A stretch of 64,000 bases of DNA, taken from Ryuthela nishihirai (lineage: Eukaryota > Arthropoda > Arachnida > Araneae > Heptathelidae). The stretch's first letter is position 1; every line of letters begins with the position of its first letter. A program made the position numbers and the translations under genes. The stretch is taken from positions 16,889,801 to 16,953,800 of the forward strand of contig JAWZYU010000019.1 of the NCBI GenBank assembly GCA_038380435.1, read 5' to 3'. Positions 55,595 through 64,000 of the stretch are shown here, piece after piece. The notes beneath the pieces were generated by a model that did no database searches, was not told the origin of the DNA, and was given only the letters and a program-made list of their open reading frames with translations.

Positions 55595-56330
55595 TCCCTA
55601 AGCGCAAGCCAACTGTTCATCTGGTGCTCAACCGAAGAAATAGAAATCTATCCCCGCTGGAGGAAAAACTGGCTGTGCTGGACATTGAGAGAATGTATGT
55701 CGGTCTCTAACGTGGCGCATAAATATGGCGCAACGAATCTAGCATCCGATATATGAAGATTCGAGGAAGAGAAATTCGTCTGGTGCTCCAATAACTGCAA
55801 AAGTGGCAAGCCAAAGTGCGTGATAAGACTTCAGTAATGGCTGAAAAGGAAATTAAATATATGGCTGGAAAACATGAACCGTAAACTTGTGCCTATTAAT
55901 GACACCCTATGGTAGGTGTTCTCAACGTAGGATACGCGTATCCCTTGGGGGTACGCGGTAAAATGTTTTGGGATACGCCGTGAGAACTTAAAAGTCGCTA
56001 GATAGATGTTATACAGTATATATATATGTTTTTCGAATTTTATTCACATTGTTCATAACTAAAGTTTTATCTATCTATACAAGGGGTACGCCAGTTACAT
56101 ACACATTTCCAGGGGGTACGTGAAACATAAAAGGTTGAGAATCACTGCCCTAAGAGATAAAAACCTTTGCAAAAAAAAGGCTCTTAGCTTCTGTCAGCTG
56201 TTCAGACTTACCTCCATATTTCAAACCTCCCGCCTAAGAGGACAGCCTTCTGATGAGAAGGAATTCAAAGCCAACCCAGGTTGTCTTAACAGTTTTAAGA
56301 ACTGTTTCAACCTCAAAAGCTTCCTTATTT
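55595..56330 (+). pseudogene. pogo/Tigger-like transposase N-terminus, split
   Basis: CENP-B/Tigger-type DNA-binding part in shifting frames: NLSPLEEKLAVLDIE, MSVSNVAHKYGATNLASDI, WLENMNRKLVPINDTL (like WFLQQRSKGxPVSGPIL). Then, beyond the hAT MITE, EIKTFAKK and EFKANPGCLNSFKNCFNLKS (like FKASxGWLxxFKxRH). The DDE catalytic domain is absent. Confidence 0.65.
55914..56142. mobile_element. hAT-type MITE within the pogo element
   Basis: Inverted ends GTGTTCTCAACG and, complement of the right, CAGTGATTCTCAACC. Internal GGGGTACGC motifs recur. The flanks CCCTATGG and CCCTAAGA are a likely decayed 8-bp duplication. Confidence 0.7.
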
Positions 56331-56601
56331 ATTCTTTCATTTTTCCATCTCTCTCTTACGCAATTAAAAACACTGTAAAATTATATTTCGCATGTGTACT
56401 ACTCTTTGTTATGTGCTGTACATTACTGTATGCATTACACATTTATACATATTCCTGTACAGGGTTGAATACATAAAACTATGCATTCTACATTTTATGG
56501 ACGATTTAACAGATTTTCAAGAGTAATTTTGATTATACGCGATTTTCTCTTTACTAGCTGACTTTATAACCTAACCCCGCTTAAGATGCGACTCCACTGT
56601 A

Positions 56602-58855
56602 GTTCTATGAAGCTTTCCCCTCTTTAATGAACTTATATATTGTTTGCTAGCGCTACTGCTGAAAGGTCCAACCAATGTTGTTCCATGAATTTTCGCTACA
56701 CCCTTAATAGAGCTGCTTTTCTAGCTCTCTGATATTTTGCGCCCACCGCAGTAAACTTATTTTTCTCTACCTGCACAAAACATTTCTGACATTAATTAGG
56801 TGTGAATGATAAAGCTAAATTCCCGGTTGGAGGACATGAACAGAAGAAAAGTCAACAAGCATGCTGTATAAATAAATGAACTACATATTAATAATTATAA
56901 CCGACTACCTTTCATCGGCAAGTACCCAGGATTTAGTTTAGTTTCAGTGGGGGAACTGAATTCCCAGAGTCTTCCCGAATTTTCTAAGAAATGCGAGAAT
57001 GCGAGACTTGTGGTAGGGTTTTCCAATTACTAAAATATTCCACCGAACAGGAAAGATTAAAATGATATTCTTTGTGGAAACGATTTTATATTTGTTTTTC
57101 GTTATCTATTTTTAGTGTTGGACCTAAAATATGGGGGTAAAATGAAATTCTGCAACTGTTTTGGATTCAGAGAATATGGACAGGTTTGAGGTGTCGTATA
57201 AGACGAACGGATTTTCGGGTGGGTTCGCCTACCCCCCGGGTGGCGGACCACCGTCCCTGCCTTTCACGATCGTAAGGATTTTTAAAGAACGTTAAGGTGC
57301 AATTAGGTGAAACATTGCGACATAATTCTGCAACACAATGGCCATCCCTGTCGCAAGGCATAGCCAAAAATGAATATGATGAAAGCAATTCAAGTAAGAA
57401 GAAAGGCAATAAGAAAAACAAAAAAATCACTGAAAAAATTAGAATATTTGATATCTTATACTTACCGCACAGTTGCCTACAATGCAGTTTGCTTCACGGT
57501 ATGTCACATTGGTAGGTATGGCATTCTGAAAAAAGAAATTCGTGACAAGATAGTTACAAATAATCTAGAAAGGTGGTTATTTAAATAAGCTGTAGAAGTA
57601 AGCGATATTTAATGTTTTCGTAGAAACATTGGAAAACTTTTCTTAAGATCTGAAATTTTACTTCTTAATTAATTTTTATCTAAAGCTGGGCCAAAATGAG
57701 CAGCAAATTTGCAAAGAAAGTTCTTTCAGTTTTCTTTTTTATTCATTTTCCTTTTCAAAATTAATAAACAGTTACGGAATATAATGAAATAAATACTTAG
57801 ACAAGTTTTGGAAAAATGACTGAAATTAAAAACAAATATAGAATTCGGTTTCAATTAAAGCCAGTTTTATGATTGTATTAATTCTTACTAAGACTGCAAT
57901 TAGTTATTAACATATTAGTTCATATAACAGTATTAATATATTTTTACGACAGATGAACGTACTGTAGTGAATTTATGATAAACGTGACATGAACGCTCAT
58001 GTATGCTTCTATGTGAGAATTATGTAACCAACGAATTGGAATACAGAACCGATCTGAAAGATAGAAAAGATAGAATTGTTATGTTGTTGGAGTTATGGAT
58101 ATCCGAACAGAGGCATGCTTAGTTTCAGTATGTACGCGATGGATGTATGAAGGGAAGAAGTATTTTTATATGGTGAGTGTGCTGAAGGTTGAGTAGTTTA
58201 TTGGTGTGGTTCGTGTTGGTAAGCTGGGATAAGGAAAAGAAGAATTCGTCGTCTTCTGCGTGGTGATCAACGTCTAAAAAGAATTGGTTCTGAGAAACCA
58301 GTACACTTAGTCGCAGTGTTGGAGTACTTGAGAATTAAAACCTAAGAAGAAAGTCATTTTGTGTATAGTTATTTAGGAATTGGTAAGGTTACTCTCGAGA
58401 TATTGCAAGTATTCACATATATGATTCTCGCTAGATTAAAAATTTGTTCACACATAAGATAAACATTGGTATCTTTAGTTTATGTACATGTTTTTATCCA
58501 TACTTTTGTATTAAATAACATTATTTTAGATTTATTGTTACTAGTTGTTATTTTTTAATTCACGCTAAGTTTCCATCTGTTTGAATTCATATCAATATTC
58601 TCAGCATCATCTTTCTCATTAAAATACATACAAATATGAAAACAATAAATAATTTCTGCTTTTTTGTTCGCAGAAATATTTGGAGTATTTATTAGTAGAA
58701 ATATTTTGTTATTTCCGAATGACCTAAAATTGCATATTACTCATATTACCTTATTTCACCGATGGGGCAACGACGTTTTTCTTCGTTAGGGTGGTGCAAC
58801 CCCCCCCTCCACAATCATATTGCTCAATGCCATACCTTATTAAGCGATGACATCA
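56602..58855. other. Intergenic, no gene confirmed
   Basis: Contains a GC-rich patch at about 57195-57260 (TACCCCCCGGGTGGCGG) and open frames at 57297-57588 without recognisable motifs. 58076-58545 has LTR-like composition (starts TGTTATG) but no proven ends. Nothing called. Confidence 0.4.
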
Positions 58856-58869
58856 ATTATTATTTCAGT

Positions 58870-59249
58870 TGGCTTGAGTTGTTTTATCACTGAGAGGCAT
58901 TTTTTTGCACGCAATGGGCTAAATGTCCAGGTCACAATGGCTGCAAAGGCTCAGGGAAGGTTGGGGAAGATGACCTACTCAACAGCTGTTAGGAGACAGA
59001 TGGTAGCCTCCCTCAAGGCCATTCATCGTATTATTTAACGTGCGCAGTGTACGACTCTCTCGCATACGGAGCCACGGCTTAACGTCCCATCCGACGGACG
59101 GAGGTCTCTCCATGCTCATCTGCATCCTCAGTAAGGATAGAGTGGAGATTAGGGAAGAAAATTCTTAACGCCTACCCAGTTGGGACTTGAACCTAGTAAT
59201 TGCGGATTACAAGTCGGGCGCACTACCGACGGAACAAACTTCTGCCCTG
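58870..59249 (-). mobile_element. SINE-1 copy with 11-bp duplication
   Basis: Minus-strand SINE-1 (GGCTTGAGTTGTTTTATCAC; CCATCCGACGGACGGAGG; head complement GCGCACTACCGACGGAAC). The perfect flanks ATTATTTCAGT at 58859-58869 and 59250-59260 mark the insertion. Confidence 0.92.
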
Positions 59250-60079
59250 ATTATTTCAGTGCTTATGTGTAAATTTCATGGAGATTTTCAGCTCCAAACC
59301 TGAAATAATTAATGTAATTATAAAGTATTTTATTATCATTTAATCGTTGAGCCTGTTCATTGATTTTAGTAACTAAGGAATTTAAGCTGAGTCAGAAAAC
59401 TTATTTTGAAAATGTTAAATTAAATTAATTTCATCTCTGAGTTTTGTTTCAGGTTTTTTTTTTCATTGTTTCAGGTTTGGCAAAATTATTTCGTGGAGGT
59501 GGCGGGCTAAAAAGCAAAGTAAAGTTTCAAGTTAGAAATATTTATGTCGAGCATTTCATTAATAAGTGCAATTGCGATTTCATTAAACATGCATCGTACC
59601 ATAAATATAACTATGGATGAACTAAAATAAACAAAGGAAACTTATTATCGGAAGTGCAGGCAAAAAATATTTTATCATATTAATAAAAAAAAATTATGTG
59701 AATCGGAAAACAAAAGAAAGCGTAAAATACAATCAAGATTATATTTCATTAAGGAGAAAAAATTACTTTTTCCTACACCCGATCTCATTCAACATAAATT
59801 AATTGTTCGATCAATTTTTCTAGGCAGAAGGGCAACTCCTGCTTTTGCTGACGCCCATGATAACAATGAAGAGAACACACTTACAAATTGCGATGAGGAA
59901 TTACAGGCGTACCCCGTTCATACGACATGTTTGTTCCAGACCATCGTCGTATAGCGAATCATTACCTTGTTTTCTCTTGTAGATGCGTGAAATACTTTAA
60001 TAACATTTTGAAGCAGTCGTATTATGTGCGTAACTGACGTAAATAAAGCATTTACAATTAAAATACTCTCACTCGACAC

Positions 60080-61437
60080 CAGGGGCGTAGCGAAGAACTA
60101 TGGTTGGGGGTGGAAAAAATAATAAATTTTACAACTCGAAATTCAGATTTTGCCAACTGAGCAAACTTACTTAGAGTTGCGCTCCGTGTGTGTGTGGGGG
60201 GGGGGGGAGAGGTGGGTTTGAGGCAATTTTCACAACTCTCCAACATTTTGCCATTTAACTTCCAATTTTGCTAACTAGCTATAATTTCACAGAAATAATT
60301 GCAATATTTACATCTCGTCTGAATTGTAGCAAGTCAGAGTGAATTTTCCCTTCATTTGACCAACTCTACTTAATTTCACAAAACTAATCCCAATCTTTAC
60401 ATCTCTCCTAAATTTGCCAAATCACTTCAAACTTTTCAAACTCCCCAAGATTTTATCAAGTTTTCTCGATTTTAATCAACCATCCAGAATTTCACAAACC
60501 CAATCTCAATTATCACAACTCGCCCGTCAATTTGTCCGACACTCCTTAATTTCACAAAACAAATCTCAATTTTCCCAACTCGCCTATATTTTACCAAGTG
60601 AATTCGAATTTTGCCAACTCGCCGCAATTTTTACATCTTCCCTGAATTTTCCAAGTCACTTCGAATTTTATCAACTCTCCTTCATTGTACAAGAAAGGCA
60701 CAGTTTTCACAACTCCCGTGTTTTACCAAGTGGCTTCGAATTTTACGAACTCTCCTAGAGTTTGCCAAAAGTTCTCAGTTTTCCCAACTCTCCTTAATTT
60801 CACAAAACCAATCCCAATTTTTACAACTCACCTGTATTTTACCAAGTGGTTTCCAGTTTTGCCAACTTCCCTAGATTTTGCCTTCTCGATTTTGTCAACC
60901 CTCCTTAATTTCACAAAAACAATCCCAATTTTCACAAATCGCAAATTCGAATTTTGCCAACTGCCCTAGATTTTGCTAAGTTTCCTCGATTTTGCCATCT
61001 CGCCACAATTTTACAGAAAAAAATCCCAACTTTGCACCACACCTGATTTTTGCAAAGTCACTCTGAATTTTGCCAACTTCCCCACGATTTTTCCAAGTCA
61101 CTCCGAATTTTGCCAACTCCCCAAGATTTTACCAAGTCACTCCGAATTTTGCCAACTCCCTAAGATTTTGCCAAGTTGTCCCGATTTTGCCAACTCACCT
61201 GTATTTTGTTAAATGACTTCGAATTTTGCCAACTGCTCTAAATTTTGCCGTCTCTCCATTTTCCAAACTGCCTTAGATTTGCCAAGTTGCCTCGATTTTG
61301 ACAACTCCCCTTAGCTTTCCAAAAAAAATGCAAATTTTCTCAACTCACCTAGATTTCACGAAATCGCTTCGAATTTTGCCAACTCCGAGTTACTTTGGGG
61401 GGAGCATCTCCCCCAATCCCCCCATGACTACGCCTTC
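60080..61437. mobile_element. hAT-type element with 8-bp duplication
   Basis: The left end CAGGGGCGTAGCGAAG and the right end CATGACTACGCCTTC are inverted over CGTAG. Perfect CTCGACAC duplications at 60072-60079 and 61438-61445. Almost the whole interior is a minisatellite; no transposase. Confidence 0.8.
60240..61385. repeat. Degenerate 19-20-nt minisatellite
   Basis: About 60 units alternating between GAATTTTGCCAACTCCCC-type and GATTTTACCAAGTCACTCC-type sequences. Overlapping open frames (60414-61212) that read FxFCQLP or FANSP repeats are produced by the repeat and are not genes. Confidence 0.9.
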
Positions 61438-61965
61438 CTCGACACTAAATTTTAATCTTAATATCTAACGCAATAGGTTAATGTGTCTTCTTCTTTCACT
61501 GGAAGCAACAGTACCCCTTACTTTGATTTTTATCTGCCATTGTTAACAACTGTAAAATAAAATAATAGTTATAACCAGTTTTTAATTTACAGCGAAACAA
61601 CAAAACACAGTGAGATGCAGAGAGCAAAGACGACGTAAACTGAGTCCACGAAAACTGTGCATTGGTTGATTCCTAAACTGAGTAAATGGAAAACGTTGTC
61701 CAATGAGAAGAGTCACGTGCAAAGTCATCGCGCGCAATGCTATGCAAAACACCGTCTGCTTTGGGCACGTATTGGCAGCACGGCAAAGTATTGCCCGAAG
61801 AAATGTAGTCACGCTTTACCCTTTACCCAGATTTTGTTGATTCACGGCAGCGTGATGTCCCTAAAACCGTCATATGAGAGAATGCGGCGTCGTAAAAATG
61901 GACACTGGTCGTAATTGAAAATCGTCGTATGAGCGGATCGTCGTAAAGCGGAGTATTACTGTACA

Positions 61966-62490
61966 TCGCATTAAATGGCAAACATTTGAGGCAAAGTCAT
62001 TTTCATCAGATAAAGGAAAAGTGTGCAAAAAGTTCATTATCCTTTGCATTTATTTTCATTCAAGGACACATTTCAATGGTACAAAACACAATCAGCAAGG
62101 AAAGTCGTGGATCTTTTTAATAAATGCTTCTCTCTTTCTTTATGTATTTTTTATTTACTTTTAAAGTGGTTTTATACTTTAAAATACTATTTTAGTTTTT
62201 AAAATTCATTTACATCAAAAGTATTTCTTTAGTTGTTTCAGAAAAATAAAGAAACATATACTTGAAGTGCCCCTTATATAAAATGTTTCTTCTATCACTT
62301 GGTGTGAAACATTTAATATCTCAGCCATTTTAGCATGCACCGAATACTTGGCATTTATAGTGCTAATAATTGAGACCCATGAAAAAAGGTTTGATTGACC
62401 ACCACCGCGAAAAGTCCTTCTTCCAGCTATTAGGCAAACAATACTAGATTTCTCCACGTTTTGCATGTTTTGAACTCACTTTCCGCATTT
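61966..62490. other. Intergenic, nothing recognised
   Basis: AT-rich, no supported feature. Confidence 0.45.
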
Positions 62491-62494
62491 TAGC

Positions 62495-62875
62495 GGGGGT
62501 GGCTCAGTCGGTAGCGCGCCAGGCTCGTAATCTGTAGTTCCCAGGTTCGAGTCCCAGCTGGGTCAGCGTTGAGATTTATCTCCGCAAAATTCCCCGCCCT
62601 GCCCACGGTCAGTAGGGGACACCGATGGGCTTGGAAAGGCCGCCGTCCGTCGGATGGGACGTTAAGCCGTGGCCCCGTGTGCGGGAGAGTCATACCCTGT
62701 GCACGTTAAAGAACACGCTGGATGGCCTTGACGGGAGGCTACCATCTGTCTCCCAACAGCTGTTCCAGTGGGTCCCCTCCCCCAACCTCCTCTGAGCCTT
62801 CGGGGTCCATGTGTCCTGGCCATTTAGCCCAAGGTGTGCAAAAAAGTGCCGCTCAGAGATAAAACAACCCAACCC
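62495..62875 (+). mobile_element. SINE-1 best copy
   Basis: Near-consensus SINE. The head is GGGGGTGGCTCAGTCGGTAG, then GCGCGCCAGGCTCGTAATCT (tRNA-Met-like, anticodon loop altered), B box GGTTCGAGTCCC. The body is GTCCGTCGGATGGGACGTTA and GTGCACGTTAAAGAACACGC; the tail is AAAACAACCCAACCC. The flanks GCATTTTAGC and GTATTTTAGC form a 10-bp duplication with one mismatch. Confidence 0.95.
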
Positions 62876-63344
62876 GTATTTTAGCATCGTGTATGATACA
62901 AATAAGCTGGTATTGAATTATAAACAGTAAAGTAAGGCAAGAAACTTTCACGATAATATTTGCTTGCACAGTATTTCAACAATAATAGATTTACATTTGG
63001 GAACTTTTCTCTCTTATCTACATTTTTTTTTCTAATTTTCCGATCAGACCTCAAAGCTACTAGCTTATCTACAGGATGTAAGAGAACCAACGTGAGCCAT
63101 GCTATCCTAGAACTTAAACCTAGACAGTTGCAATGTTACCGCGAGCCAACATGATACCTCTGCATACCGAGAGGCATTTATTCTCTTAACGTAAATTTGC
63201 GTAGAATTTAAGAGAATATCAATTCCTATTTCACTGACTACTGTGTACATCTTTAATAAATGTGAATGATATTCTCTTACTCCTAACATCGTAGGATTAA
63301 TTGTTATTGTTAACACAAGACATGAGTTCGCACATTTCATTCGT

Positions 63345-63605
63345 TCTTACTAACTCCCGTGCTACCTTTGGTGAGAAAAGCCAGCGTCCGTCTGATTGGA
63401 AGTAAAGCTGCGGATCCGGGTGCAGAACAGCCATACCCTGTGCATGTTAAAGAGCGCCCTGGATGGTTTTGACGGGAAGCTGCCATCTGTCCTTTATACA
63501 GTAGTCCCCTTCCCAAACCTTAGTCTTGAGTCCTTAGGGGTCTTTGTGGCATTAACCATGATATGCGAAAAAGTGTCGCTCAGAGATAAGGCTACACAAC
63601 AGCCC
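63345..63605 (+). mobile_element. SINE-1 copy, 5' truncated
   Basis: Body and 3' end only: CAGCGTCCGTCTGATTGGAA, CATACCCTGTGCATGTTAAA, AAAAGTGTCGCTCAGAGATA. No tRNA head. Confidence 0.8.
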
Positions 63606-64000
63606 AAATCATTTGTTCAGAGTCGTATTTCTTTATAGTTTCAATACAAAACCTTATTCACATCAATTATTGAACATAGTACAAAATACTTTTTTTTGCT
63701 CTGTGAAACTTTCCATAAAACATTCCACAAAAAAATATTGAATCAAATATTTTTACCGGAACAAATTTTAGCTGATGGCCATTTTTGGTTTTGCTGCGAT
63801 AAGAAGAATAAGATATAGAAATAGATCCAAAATATTTGAGTTTTGTGAGAGATTGTTTAATTTATTATGTAAAAGTTAAGAAAAAAAACTGTTTTATTTC
63901 CCAAATTCTAGCTATTAATGAATATTATTATAAAGAGGTTTTCTTTCACTTACCCCTGTAACACATGTTTGAAGCTGAAATAAAAGAAATATTTCAGCAT
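63606..64000. other. Intergenic, nothing recognised
   Basis: AT-rich end of the window; no supported feature. Confidence 0.45.

Larger units (their letters stand above)
55354..56599 (+). mobile_element. pogo/Tigger-like element, internally deleted
   Basis: The left end CAGTAGTATCAGACGCGC and the complement of the right end CAGTGGAGTCGCATCTTAAG are flanked by TA (55352-55353 and 56600-56601). Both ends carry the TACGCG subterminal motif. Only the transposase N-terminus is kept. Confidence 0.7.
59908..61962. mobile_element. Possible pogo-like non-autonomous element
   Basis: The left end ACAGGCGTACCCCGTTCATA and the complement of the right end ACAGTAATACTCCGCTTTAC both precede CATACGAC and CGTCGTA motifs. 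If real, it was interrupted by the hAT-type element at 60080-61437. Homology of the ends is partial, so this is tentative. Confidence 0.4.

Noticed and set aside
57297..57588. Two overlapping open frames of 72 aa
   Set aside because: Lys-rich and short, without a motif, splice logic or repeats to support either.
58076..58545. Possible solo LTR
   Set aside because: It begins TGTTATG and has LTR-like composition, but no matching TG...CA ends, target duplication or second copy could be found.
60414..61212. Three overlapping open frames of 79-114 aa
   Set aside because: They are translations of the 19-20-nt minisatellite in different frames.
62495..62570. Possible tRNA-Met/Thr gene
   Set aside because: Same reason: the head of SINE-1, repeated through the window with flanking duplications.

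Overview
This window is eukaryotic, intron-rich, repeat-dense DNA. The host gene is the 3' half of a dihydropyrimidine dehydrogenase gene (DPYD, + strand). Eight coding exons between 3243 and 33519 join into about 401 codons that align from end to end with the C-terminal 40% of the mammalian enzyme, and every junction has AG/GT splice sites. Large introns full of Tc1/mariner, hAT, pogo and LINE copies, plus tRNA-derived SINEs, point to an arthropod. A chelicerate such as a spider is my best guess, but the sequence alone does not prove it.

Layout. 1-3242: probable DPYD intron with the 3' end of an RTE-like LINE and a dead Tc1 element inserted in an older repeat. 3243-33519: DPYD exons and seven introns. 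The introns hold four more Tc1-type transposase remnants or elements, two copies of an unnamed element family with CACTRG termini (13419-15810 and about 25426-27385), palindromic Tc1-type MITEs, foldback repeats, a recombined LINE and SINEs. 33520-42470: intergenic, with a DDE transposase tail, a 5'-half LINE hit by a hAT MITE (itself hit by a Tc1 MITE) and by a SINE, and a well-preserved DD34E Tc1-like transposon. 42474-44035: a minus-strand intronless protein kinase whose frame continues, past one stop codon and one frameshift, into a basic Cys-rich tail. 44036-64000: gag and hAT fragments, LINE pieces, a small acidic ORF, a Tc1-like transposon with two in-frame stops, an RNase H LINE, an internally deleted pogo/Tigger element carrying a hAT MITE, a hAT-type element filled by a 1.2-kb minisatellite, and more SINEs.

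Only DPYD looks like a normal functional host gene. The kinase and the acidic ORF are candidates. Nearly all other coding potential is decayed transposon. The points I find most unusual are the multi-copy unnamed CACTRG element family with a DDE-like protein, several snap-back or templated inverted duplications inside transposons (including a 69-nt perfect palindrome), the foldback repeat family in DPYD introns, and the kinase with a read-through tail. Spelled motifs are kept short; positions are read by eye and outer repeat limits are approximate.
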